DNA of 64,000 bases, taken from contig NZ_SPVG01000260.1 in assembly GCF_004614165.1 (NCBI RefSeq), positions 34,566 through 98,565 of the forward strand. Reading direction: 5' to 3'. This document shows positions 44,834 through 56,140 of the stretch, one piece after another. The first letter of the stretch is position 1; each line of letters begins with the position of its first letter. This stretch comes from Duganella callida. Lineage in GTDB: Bacteria > Pseudomonadota > Gammaproteobacteria > Burkholderiales > Burkholderiaceae_D. The notes beneath the pieces are model-generated. The model made no database searches. It was not told the DNA's origin and was given only the letters and a program-made list of their open reading frames with translations. Both the position numbers and the translations under genes were made by a program.

Positions 44834-44894
44834 GTCCTTGCAAAAGCCGTGCCTGAATCTGATCCGGCCGGCCGACAGACATATCTATATCAGG

Positions 44895-46433
44895 TCATGG
44901 CAGGCGCCCCCGTTTTTCACGCTTCACTTCCAGCGTGTTGACCACCTCGCCCGCGGGGCTGACCGTCTCCAGACGGACATCGAAGCCCCATAAGCGTGCG
45001 ACGTGCTTCAGCACCTCGCCGGCCTGCTGGTTCAGCGGGCGGCGCTGGAACTGGGTATGGCGCAGGGTCAGCGCGCGGTCGTCCTGGGTGTTGACCGACC
45101 ATACCTGGATGTTGGGTTCGCGATTACCCAGATTATATTGTTCCGCAAGTTGCTGGCGCACGTATCGGTAACCGAGATCGTCGTGGATCGCCGAGACGGT
45201 CAGCTTCTCGTGGTGGTCGTCGTCGAGCACGGCAAAGAAGTGGAATTCGCGTATCAGCTTGGGCGACAAATACTGGGCGATGAAGCTTTCATCCTTGAAA
45301 TTGCGCATGGCGAAGTCCAGCGTCTTACGCCAGTCGCTGCCGGCGATGTCGGGGAACCATTCGCGGTCCTCGTCGGTGGGGTGCTCGCAGATGCGGCGGA
45401 TGTCGGTCATCATGGCAAAGCCCAGCGCGTACGGATTGATGCCGCTGTAATATGGGCTGTTGACGGGCGGCTGGTAGACCACGTTGGTGTGGCTCTTCAA
45501 AAACTCCATCATGAAGCCGTCGCCGACCACGCCCTCGTCGTACAACTGGTTGAGGATGGTGTAGTGCCAGAACGTGGCCCAGCCCTCGTTCATCACCTGG
45601 GTCTGGCGCTGCGGGTAGAAGTACTGGGAAATCTTGCGCACGATGCGCACCATCTCGCGCTGCCACGGTTCCAGCAGCGGCGCATATTTTTCGATGAAGT
45701 ACAGCAGGTTTTCCTCGGGCTCGGGCGGGAAGCGCGGCGCCGCGCGCACCGCTTCCTCCTCGGCGCGGCGCGGCACAGTGCGCCACAGCTCGTTGACCTG
45801 CGACTGCACATAGGCTTCGCGCTCCTTCTGCCGCGCGCGTTCCTGCGCCATCGACAGCTTGGCCGGCCGCTTGTAGCGGTCCACGCCGTAGTTCTGGATC
45901 GCGTGGCAGGAATCGAGCAGCAGCTCGACCGCGTCGATGCCGTGGCGCTGCTCGCACTCGGCGATGTAATTTTTGGCAAACACCATATAGTCGACGATGG
46001 CGTCGGCGTCGGTCCAGGTGCGGAACAGGTAATTGCCTTTGAAGAAGGAGTTATGGCCGTACGCCGCGTGCGCGATCACCAGCGACTGCATGGTCAGGCT
46101 GTTTTCCTCCATCAGGTAGGCGATGCAGGGGTTGGAGTTGATGACGATCTCGTAGGCCAGGCCCATCTGCCCGCGCTTGTAGCCCTTCTCGGTGCTGAGG
46201 AAGTGCTTGCCGAATGACCAGTGGTTGTACGACACCGGCATGCCGACCGAGGTGTAGGCATCCATCATCTGCTCGGCGGTGATGATTTCCAGCTGGTTGG
46301 GGTAGGTGTCCAGGCCGAAGTTGCCGGCCACGCGGCGGATTTCCTGGTGGATTTGCTCGATCAGGTCGAAGGTCCATTCGGATTGCTCCGGCAGGGCGTT
46401 CGGATGTCGCGGCTTGGGCGTCATATCGTTCAT
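44895..46433 (-). CDS. spoVR: SpoVR/YcgB family protein
   Basis: 512 residues from ATG 46433; a second ATG three codons in is possible. Landmarks: IHQEIRRVAGNFGLDTYPNQLEII, YNHWSFGKHF, YEIVINSNPCIAYLMEENSLTMQ, HAAYGHNSFFKGNYLF and NEGWATFWHYTILN, all hallmark blocks of SpoVR. Function unknown: named from Bacillus cortex formation, but in non-sporulating proteobacteria it goes with PrkA and YeaH in stationary-phase/nitrogen-stress programmes. Overlaps yeaH by four bases (ATGA). Confidence 0.95.
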   Translation of the reverse strand: MNDMTPKPRHPNALPEQSEWTFDLIEQIHQEIRRVAGNFGLDTYPNQLEIITAEQMMDAYTSVGMPVSYNHWSFGKHFLSTEKGYKRGQMGLAYEIVINSNPCIAYLMEENSLTMQSLVIAHAAYGHNSFFKGNYLFRTWTDADAIVDYMVFAKNYIAECEQRHGIDAVELLLDSCHAIQNYGVDRYKRPAKLSMAQERARQKEREAYVQSQVNELWRTVPRRAEEEAVRAAPRFPPEPEENLLYFIEKYAPLLEPWQREMVRIVRKISQYFYPQRQTQVMNEGWATFWHYTILNQLYDEGVVGDGFMMEFLKSHTNVVYQPPVNSPYYSGINPYALGFAMMTDIRRICEHPTDEDREWFPDIAGSDWRKTLDFAMRNFKDESFIAQYLSPKLIREFHFFAVLDDDHHEKLTVSAIHDDLGYRYVRQQLAEQYNLGNREPNIQVWSVNTQDDRALTLRHTQFQRRPLNQQAGEVLKHVARLWGFDVRLETVSPAGEVVNTLEVKREKRGRLP

Positions 46434-47701
46434 GATTTCGGCTGCTTCTTGAACAGTTCGCGGAACACCGGATAAATGTCGGCCGGCGTGACGATTTTCT
46501 GCATGGCGAAGTTCGGATGGTATTCCGGCACCTGCGCATACTGCTCCCACAGGTTCTGCGGCGGGCCATCGGTGATCTCGACATAGGTGTAGTACTGCAC
46601 CTTGGGCATGATGGTGTTGACCAGCAGCTGCCGGCACAGCATCGAGTCGTTGTCCCAGTTGTCGCCGTCCGAGGCCTGGGCCACGTAGGAATTCCAGCTG
46701 CCCGCGCCGTAGCGCTCGTCGATGATCTTGTTCAGCAGGTGCAGCGCCGACGACACCACGGTGCCGCCCGATTCGCGCGAGTGGAAGAATTCGTTCTCGT
46801 CGACCTCGGCCGCGGCCGTGTGGTGGCGGATGAACACCACCTCGATCTTGTCGTACACGCGCTTGAGGAACAGGTACAGCAGGATGAAGAAGCGCTTGGC
46901 CGTGTCCTTGCGCGTCTCGTCCATGGAACCGGAGACGTCCATGATGCAGAACATCACCGCCTGCGTCATCGGCTTGGGCACCTTGATGCGATTGGTGTAG
47001 CGCAGGTCGAACGGATCGATGAAGGGGATCGCCAGCAGCCGCGTGTGCAGGTGATGGATCAGCTTCTTCAGCTCCACCACGCGCGGGTCCTGCAGCGGCA
47101 GCCCTTCGGCCAGCAAGTCCTCGAGCTCGCGCTCGGCCTCGATCACGCGCTTGCGCGAACTGCCGCCGACGGCGATGCGCCGGCCCAGCGCGCCGCGCAG
47201 CGAGCGCAGCACGTGGATGTTGGACGGCGTGCCCGACATGTTGTAGCCGGCGCGCTGGTTCTTGAATTCGGTGGTGGCGGTCAGCTGGGTCTTGACCATG
47301 TGCGGCAGTTCCAGGTCTTCGAAGAAGTAATTCATGAATTCTTCGCGCGACAGCTCGAAGATGAAGTCATCCTCGGTGGTCTGGTCGCTGTTGCCGGCCT
47401 TGCCGCGGCCGGCGCCGCCGCCGCCCTTGGGCCGGTTGATCTGGTCGCCGCGCTGGTATTCCTGGTTGCCGGGGTTGACCACCTCCCACACGCCGCCGTG
47501 GGCGTGGCCAAAGGTGGGCTCGTTCACATCCTTGACCGGGATGGAAACTTTTTCGCCATTTTCAATGTCGGTGATGGAACGTCCCTTGATGGCGCGTCCC
47601 ACCGCGTCCTTGATCTGGGCCTTGTAGCGCCGCAAGAACCGTTCGCGGTTGACGGCCGACTTGTTCTTGCCCTGAAGGCGACGGTCGATGAGGTAAGTCA
47701 A
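46430..47701 (-). CDS. yeaH: YeaH/YhbH family protein (DUF444)
   Basis: 423 residues. SVNRERFLRRYKAQIKDAV at the start, a Gly-rich basic patch near 95 (GGGGAGRGKAG), and a C-terminal VWA-like domain with AVMFCIMDVSGSMDETRKD and the metal-site GGTVVSSALHLL. Works with the PrkA kinase and SpoVR in a conserved three-gene stress module. Between prkA (67 bases upstream) and spoVR (4-base overlap). Confidence 0.95.
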   Translation of the reverse strand: MTYLIDRRLQGKNKSAVNRERFLRRYKAQIKDAVGRAIKGRSITDIENGEKVSIPVKDVNEPTFGHAHGGVWEVVNPGNQEYQRGDQINRPKGGGGAGRGKAGNSDQTTEDDFIFELSREEFMNYFFEDLELPHMVKTQLTATTEFKNQRAGYNMSGTPSNIHVLRSLRGALGRRIAVGGSSRKRVIEAERELEDLLAEGLPLQDPRVVELKKLIHHLHTRLLAIPFIDPFDLRYTNRIKVPKPMTQAVMFCIMDVSGSMDETRKDTAKRFFILLYLFLKRVYDKIEVVFIRHHTAAAEVDENEFFHSRESGGTVVSSALHLLNKIIDERYGAGSWNSYVAQASDGDNWDNDSMLCRQLLVNTIMPKVQYYTYVEITDGPPQNLWEQYAQVPEYHPNFAMQKIVTPADIYPVFRELFKKQPKS

Positions 47702-47768
47702 ATGATGCCTCCTGCTGCTATTGGTCGGCGCCGCGCCGTGTCGCCACGGCGGCGGCGCGGGGTACTGC

Positions 47769-49691
47769 TTAGGACGACTTCCTCACGCGCAGATACCATT
47801 CGCACAGCAACCGCACCTGCTTGGCCGTATAGCCTTTCTCCACCATGCGCGCGACGAAGTCGGCGTGCTTGTTGGCGTCCTCGGCGCTGGCTTTGGCGTT
47901 GAACGAAATCACCGGCAGCAGTTCCTCCGTATTGGAGAACATCTTCTTCTCGATCACCGTGCGGAACTTCTCATAGCTGGTCCAGGCGGGATTCTTGCCG
48001 CCGTTGTTGGCGCGCGCGCGCAGACCGAAGTTGACGATCTCGTTACGGAAATCTTTCGGGTTCGATATGCCTGCCGGTTTCTCGATTTTCTCCAGCTCGT
48101 TGTTCAGCGATTCGCGGTCGAAGCTCTCGCCGGTGTCGGGGTCGCGGTATTCCTGGTCCTGAATCCAGAAGTCGGCGAAGGTCACGTAGCGGTCGAAGAT
48201 GTTCTGGCCATACTCGGAATACGATTCCAGGTAGGCGGTCTGAATCTCCTTGCCGATGAACTCGACGTAACGCTGCGCCAGGTGCTCCTTAATATAAGAG
48301 AAGTATTTCTGTTCCAGCTCAGGCGGGAACTGCTCGCGCTCGACCTGCTGCTCCAGCACGTACAGCAGGTGCACCGGATTGGCCGCTACTTCAGTATTGT
48401 CGAAGTTGAAGACTTTGGACAGGATTTTGAACGCAAACCGTGTCGACAGCCCGTTCATGCCCTCGTCGACGCCGGCATAGTCCACGTATTCATGGATGGA
48501 CTTGGCTTTCGGATCGGTGTCCTTGAGGTTCTCGCCGTCGTAGACCAGCATCTTGCTGAAGATCGACGAATTCTCCGGCTCCTTCAGGCGCGACAGGATG
48601 GCGAACTGCGCCATCATGCGCAGGGTGCCGGGCGCGCACGGCGCGTTCGACAGCGAGGAATTCAGCAGCAGCTTGTCGTAAATCTTGATCTCGTCGGCCA
48701 CGCGCAGGCAGTACGGCACCTTGACGATGTAGATACGGTCGAGGAAGGCCTCGTTGTTGCGATTGTTCTTGAACGACTTCCATTCCGACTCGTTCGAGTG
48801 GGCCAGGATGATGCCGTCGAACGGGATCGCGCCGAAGCCCTCGGTGCCCTTGTAGTTGCCTTCCTGGGTGGCGGTCAGCAGCGGGTGCAGCACCTTGATC
48901 GGCGCCTTGAACATCTCGACGAATTCCATCAGGCCCTGGTTGGCCAGGCACAGGCCGCCCGAGTAGCTGTAGGCGTCCGGATCGTCCTGCGAATAATCCT
49001 CGAGCTTGCGGATGTCGACCTTGCCGACCAGCGAAGAAATGTCCTGGTTGTTTTCGTCGCCCGGCTCGGTCTTGGAAATCGCCACCTGCTTGAGCACGGA
49101 CGGATAGCGCTTGACCACGCGGAACTGGTTGATGTCGCCGTTGAACTCGTGCAGGCGCTTGACCGCCCACGGCGACGGAATATTGCGCAGGTAGCGGCGC
49201 GGGATGCCGTAGTCTTCCTCGAGGATGGTGCCGTCCTCGTCCTCGTTGAACAGGCCCAGCGGCGACTCGTTGACCGGCGACCCCTTCAGACAGTAGAAGG
49301 GCACATGCTCCATCAGCGACTTCAGCTTTTCGGCGATCGACGACTTGCCGCCCCCAACCGGACCCAGCAGATACAGGATTTGCTTGCGTTCCTCCAGGCC
49401 CTGGGCCGCGTGGCGGAAGTAGGACACCACTTGCTCGATCACTTCCTCGGTGCCGTAGAACTCGCGGAATGCCGGATAAATCTTGATGACCTTGTTTGCG
49501 AAGATGCGTGACAGCCGCGTGTCGTTACGAGTATCGACCAGGGTCGGCTCGCCGATGGCCGCCAGCATGCGTTCCGCGGCGGAGGCATAAGTAAGCCGGT
49601 CTTTTTTGCAGAGTTCGAGATATTCCTTCATGGACATCTCTTCTTCCTTGGTTCGTTCGTACCGCGAGGCGTAATTGTCAAAAATGGTCAT
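47769..49691 (-). CDS. prkA: PrkA (YeaG) family serine protein kinase/AAA+ protein
   Basis: 640 residues from ATG 49691 (MTIFDNYASRYERTKEEEMS); a 12-codon longer frame lacks support. AAA+ N-terminal domain with Walker A GPVGGGKS at 110-117 and C-terminal kinase-like PrkA domain. E. coli YeaG is induced by nitrogen starvation and general stress; some homologues have also been reported as Lon-like proteases, so kinase activity is not certain. First gene of prkA-yeaH-spoVR. Confidence 0.95.
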   Translation of the reverse strand: MTIFDNYASRYERTKEEEMSMKEYLELCKKDRLTYASAAERMLAAIGEPTLVDTRNDTRLSRIFANKVIKIYPAFREFYGTEEVIEQVVSYFRHAAQGLEERKQILYLLGPVGGGKSSIAEKLKSLMEHVPFYCLKGSPVNESPLGLFNEDEDGTILEEDYGIPRRYLRNIPSPWAVKRLHEFNGDINQFRVVKRYPSVLKQVAISKTEPGDENNQDISSLVGKVDIRKLEDYSQDDPDAYSYSGGLCLANQGLMEFVEMFKAPIKVLHPLLTATQEGNYKGTEGFGAIPFDGIILAHSNESEWKSFKNNRNNEAFLDRIYIVKVPYCLRVADEIKIYDKLLLNSSLSNAPCAPGTLRMMAQFAILSRLKEPENSSIFSKMLVYDGENLKDTDPKAKSIHEYVDYAGVDEGMNGLSTRFAFKILSKVFNFDNTEVAANPVHLLYVLEQQVEREQFPPELEQKYFSYIKEHLAQRYVEFIGKEIQTAYLESYSEYGQNIFDRYVTFADFWIQDQEYRDPDTGESFDRESLNNELEKIEKPAGISNPKDFRNEIVNFGLRARANNGGKNPAWTSYEKFRTVIEKKMFSNTEELLPVISFNAKASAEDANKHADFVARMVEKGYTAKQVRLLCEWYLRVRKSS

Positions 49692-51136
<1,445 letters not shown>

Positions 51137-51142
51137 GCCCTC

Positions 51143-53677
51143 ATGCTCAAACTCGCCTGGAAAATGACCCTGCGCGACTGGCGTGCCGGCCAGCTGCGCT
51201 TCCTGCTGATCGCGCTGACGGTGGCGGTGGCGGCGCTGTCGGCCACCGGTTTCTTCATCGACCGCCTGCGCAGCGGTCTCGATCGCGACGCGCACCAGTT
51301 GCTGGGCGCGGACGTGGTGATCAATGCCGATCTGCCGGTGCGGGCCGAATGGCGCACCCGCGCGTTACAGCGCGGGCTGGTGGTGACAGACACCGTCACC
51401 TTCCCCAGCATGGCGCAGGCGGGCGCGGGCGAGCAGTCGAGTTCCGTGCTGTCCGCCCTGAAAGCGGTCGGCCCCGGCTATCCGCTGCGCGGCCGGCTGA
51501 AGATCACCACCGACGCCGCACGGGCCGAGCAAAGCATCGGTACGCCGGCCGACAGCGTGCCGGCGCCGGGCACGGTATGGGTGGAACCCGGTCTGCTGGG
51601 CAGCCTGAACACCGCCGTCGGCCAGCCGCTCAAATTGGGCGACAAGACATTCACGATCACCAGACTGATTGCCGCCGAACCTGACCGCGGCGCCAATTTC
51701 CTCGCCTTCGCGCCGCGCGTGATGTTCGCGCTGCAGGATCTGGAAGCGACTAATCTGATCCAGCCCGGCTCGCGCGTCAATTACCGCCTGCTGGTCGGCG
51801 CGCCGCCGTCGTTGAGGAACGGCGCCGCCATCGCCAGGGCGTACCAGGAATCGCTGCTGGCGGAAATCAAGAGCCAGAACATCAAGGGCGTGCGCATCGA
51901 ATCGCTCGACAACCGGCCCGAGATGGAAACCACGCTGGAGCGCGCGGACCGCTTCCTGTCGCTGGTCGGCCTGCTGTCGGCCATGCTGGCGGCGGTGGCC
52001 GTGGCGATGGCCGCGCGCCGCTTCATGCAGCGCCACCTGGACGCCTGCGCCATGCTGCGCTGCCTGGGCCTGACGCAGAATCAGGTCACCATCATGTACC
52101 TGATCGAATTCCTGCTGGTCGGTTTGATCGGCAGCGCCATTGGCGTCGCGGTGGGTTTCGGTGGCCATTACGTGCTGCTCAAGGTGCTGGGCACGCTCGT
52201 GTCCAGCGAACTGCCGGCGCCGACGATTTATCCGGCGCTGCAGGGCATGGCGATCGGCATCCTGCTGCTGGCCGCGTTCGCGCTGCCGCCGATCCTGCAA
52301 CTGCGCAAGGTGCCGCACAACCGCGTGATCCGCCGCGAGCAGGACGCACCCAAGGTCAGCGCGCTGGCCACCTACGGCATCGGCATGGCCGGCTTCATCG
52401 CGCTGCTGCTGTGGCAGGCCGGCGACTGGCGGATGGCGCTGTACACGGCGCTGGGCTTTGTCGGCGCGTTCGCCGTGTTCGCGCTGGTCGGCTGGCTGGC
52501 CCTGCGCTCGCTGCGCCTGCTGCGCAACGCCATCGACCACCAGAGCTGGCGTTTCGCCATCACCTCGCTGCAGCGCCGTCCGGGCGCCACCATCGTGCAG
52601 ATCGTCTCGCTGGCGCTGGGCATGATGGCGCTGCTGGTGCTGACCGTGGTGCGCGGCGACCTGATGACGGCCTGGCGCAACGCCACGCCGGCCGACGCGC
52701 CCAACCGCTTCATCATCAACATCCAGCCGGAGCAGCAGGCCGAGATCGCGCAGCGGCTGAAGGCGGCCGGCGTGACGTATGCGCCGCAGTATCCGATGAT
52801 ACGCGGCCGCCTGACCGCCGTGAACGGCCGGGCCGTCACCGCCGAAACCTACACCGAAGACCGCGCCAAGGGGCTGGCCGACCGCGAATTCAACCTGTCC
52901 ACCATGGCGCAAATGCAGCCCGAAAACAAGCTCAAGGAAGGCCGCTGGTTCGAGGACAAGCCGGGCTCGCCGGAAGCGTCGGTCGAGGAAGGGATCGCCA
53001 AAACGCTGCGCTGGCAGTTGGGCGACAAGCTGCGCTTCGATATCGCCGGCGCGCCGGTGGACGTGACCATCACCAGCATCCGCAAGCTGGACTGGGGTTC
53101 GATGCGCGTCAACTTCTTCGTCATCATCAACCCGGCGGCGATGACGGAAATCTCGCAAAGCTGGATCACCGCCTTCCACTTGCCGCAGGGGCAGGGCGCG
53201 GTGATGAATGCGCTGACGCGCGATTTCCCCAACCTGACCATCGTCGACGTCGGCGGCATCCTGCGCCAGATCCAGGCGGTGCTGGACCAGGTGATCACGG
53301 CGGTGGAATTCCTGTTCATCTTCACGCTGGCGTCCGGCGTGCTGGTGCTGTACGCCGCGCTGATGGGCTCCCAGGACGAGCGCACGCGCGAGGCGGGCCT
53401 GCTGCGCGCACTGGGCGCCACGCGCACGCAGTTGTCGCAGGCGCAGCTGATCGAATTCACGCTGGTGGGCGCGCTGTCCGGCGTGCTGGCGGCGAGCGGC
53501 GCGGCGGCCATGGGCTGGGCGCTGGCCACCTACCAGTTCAAGTTCGCCTGGGAATTCAGCCCGGCCGTGTGGCTGGTGGGCCTGCTGGCCGGCGCCGTGT
53601 GCGCGATCGCCGGCGGCTGGCTGGGACTGCGCAACGTGCTGCGCCAGCCGCCGCTGCAAACCCTGCGGGAAGCCTAG
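51143..53677 (+). CDS. FtsX-like ABC transporter permease (YbbP type)
   Basis: 844 residues, inner-membrane. One N-terminal helix (FLLIALTVAVAALSATGFF), a periplasmic MacB-like domain, then FtsX cores at about 260-390 (LSLVGLLSAMLAAVAVAMAARRFM) and 725-840 (DQVITAVEFLFIFTLASGVLVLYAALMG...RTREAGLLRALGATR). It matches YbbP, which pairs with the ATPase YbbA, perhaps to extract lipids or lipoproteins. No ATPase is adjacent. The stop TAG shares a CTAG with the stop of the convergent jqsR. Confidence 0.88.
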   Translation: MLKLAWKMTLRDWRAGQLRFLLIALTVAVAALSATGFFIDRLRSGLDRDAHQLLGADVVINADLPVRAEWRTRALQRGLVVTDTVTFPSMAQAGAGEQSSSVLSALKAVGPGYPLRGRLKITTDAARAEQSIGTPADSVPAPGTVWVEPGLLGSLNTAVGQPLKLGDKTFTITRLIAAEPDRGANFLAFAPRVMFALQDLEATNLIQPGSRVNYRLLVGAPPSLRNGAAIARAYQESLLAEIKSQNIKGVRIESLDNRPEMETTLERADRFLSLVGLLSAMLAAVAVAMAARRFMQRHLDACAMLRCLGLTQNQVTIMYLIEFLLVGLIGSAIGVAVGFGGHYVLLKVLGTLVSSELPAPTIYPALQGMAIGILLLAAFALPPILQLRKVPHNRVIRREQDAPKVSALATYGIGMAGFIALLLWQAGDWRMALYTALGFVGAFAVFALVGWLALRSLRLLRNAIDHQSWRFAITSLQRRPGATIVQIVSLALGMMALLVLTVVRGDLMTAWRNATPADAPNRFIINIQPEQQAEIAQRLKAAGVTYAPQYPMIRGRLTAVNGRAVTAETYTEDRAKGLADREFNLSTMAQMQPENKLKEGRWFEDKPGSPEASVEEGIAKTLRWQLGDKLRFDIAGAPVDVTITSIRKLDWGSMRVNFFVIINPAAMTEISQSWITAFHLPQGQGAVMNALTRDFPNLTIVDVGGILRQIQAVLDQVITAVEFLFIFTLASGVLVLYAALMGSQDERTREAGLLRALGATRTQLSQAQLIEFTLVGALSGVLAASGAAAMGWALATYQFKFAWEFSPAVWLVGLLAGAVCAIAGGWLGLRNVLRQPPLQTLREA

Positions 53678-54684
53678 GCGGCGTTCAGCTGCGACAGCTG
53701 CATCTCCTGCAGGAATTGCTGGTAGGGCGCTGGCGTCTGCCCGAAATAGTGGCCGGGCAGGTCGAACAGCGCCCAGTAGTACGCCTCCCGTCCCAGGCAC
53801 ACGCGCGGCGCCGCGCTGTAGCGGTGCCAGTTCTCGCGCATGGCGCTGGTGTACATGCCGTCGCCGAACGGATCGCTGAAGAAGGTCAGCACGCGGCGCT
53901 CCATCAGCGCGTGCAGCAGCGAGCGCGGGGCGTCGCTGTCGCGCGCGATCTCGTACTGCGACTGCAAGCCCTGCTCGGTCTCGATCACCATCAGCGTGGC
54001 CTTGCCGTGCTGGTCGAGGAACAGGATGCCGGTCGGGTTGGGGAAGATGTAGTGTTCGACGAAGCCGAGGTTGCGCTTCAGGTCCAGCACCACTTCGGCC
54101 AGCGCCGGATCGCTGAGAAAACGGTAGTCGTGCAGCAGCAGCAGTTCGCGCAGGGTGTCGGAACTGTGCTCGAAGTAGCTGTTCTGCAGCGCCTTGATTT
54201 CCATTTCCAGGATATCCAGCGCGTGGGCGTCGCTCTTTTGCACGTAGCGGTCGATCAGGCCGCGGTTGAAGGCGCTGACGGCGATCTTCTCGTCGGCCGC
54301 GCCGGTGAACAGGATCTTCTTGCACGGCAGCTGCGCCACCGCTTCGCAGAATTCCAGGCCGTTCATCTGCGGCATCGAATAATCCACCACCAGCACCGAC
54401 GGCGTGGCGAAGCGCCGTTGCTGCTCGGCGATGCGGTAGATCGATTCCAGGTTCAGCGCCACATTGCACTGGTCGGCCGGCAGGTTCTGCATGTCGAAAT
54501 TGACGTGCAGCGGCACGCCGCTGCCGGGCGCGCTGGCGTGCAGCCAGTGCAGCGCCTCGGTGGTGTCGTGAAAGGTGGTGTTGGCCAGCAGGGGATCGAG
54601 CTGGAACGACAGGCTGCGCAGGAATGAGTCGCTGTCGTCGACCAGCACAGTCAGGGTGGGATGGGCGTAGACGGGGAGTTGCAT
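53674..54684 (-). CDS. jqsR: LqsR/JqsR-type quorum-sensing response regulator
   Basis: 336 residues. Receiver domain: acidic pair Asp16/Asp17 in TVLVDDSDSF, phospho-acceptor Asp101 in VLVVDYSMPQMNGLE, Thr127 in ILFTGAADE and Lys150 in RYVQKSD. A segment of about 45 residues is inserted between the first acidic loop and Asp101, so the Asp lies far later than in ordinary receivers (about 53-60); Legionella LqsR is also reported with a late Asp (108). The C-terminal half (160-336) has no DNA-binding HTH I can see. Three bases after jqsS. Assignment rests on context plus architecture. Confidence 0.8.
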   Translation of the reverse strand: MQLPVYAHPTLTVLVDDSDSFLRSLSFQLDPLLANTTFHDTTEALHWLHASAPGSGVPLHVNFDMQNLPADQCNVALNLESIYRIAEQQRRFATPSVLVVDYSMPQMNGLEFCEAVAQLPCKKILFTGAADEKIAVSAFNRGLIDRYVQKSDAHALDILEMEIKALQNSYFEHSSDTLRELLLLHDYRFLSDPALAEVVLDLKRNLGFVEHYIFPNPTGILFLDQHGKATLMVIETEQGLQSQYEIARDSDAPRSLLHALMERRVLTFFSDPFGDGMYTSAMRENWHRYSAAPRVCLGREAYYWALFDLPGHYFGQTPAPYQQFLQEMQLSQLNAA

Positions 54685-54687
54685 GAT

Positions 54688-55986
<1,299 letters not shown>

Positions 55987-56140
55987 CAAGTGCCCATGAT
56001 CGCCTTAAATTACAACGCGGTTGGCCATATCAAATCGGTGATTGATCCGTATCAATTCAAGTGAGTTTTTTTAGCCTCATCGTGGGAACAAGCTTCACAA
56101 AAAAACAATCTTTTGATCAGATCCAAAAGGGGACCTCACC
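55987..56140. promoter_or_regulatory. Divergent control region of the jqs locus
   Basis: 154 AT-rich bases between jqsS and jqsA. It holds a perfect inverted repeat ATTGATCCGTATCAAT (56041-56056; 6-bp arms, CCGT centre), a possible operator, and a second one CTTTTG..CAAAAG (56110-56129) that ends on the jqsA RBS AAAGGGGA. The second could form an RNA hairpin that tunes jqsA translation. No clear -10/-35 pair. Confidence 0.5.
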
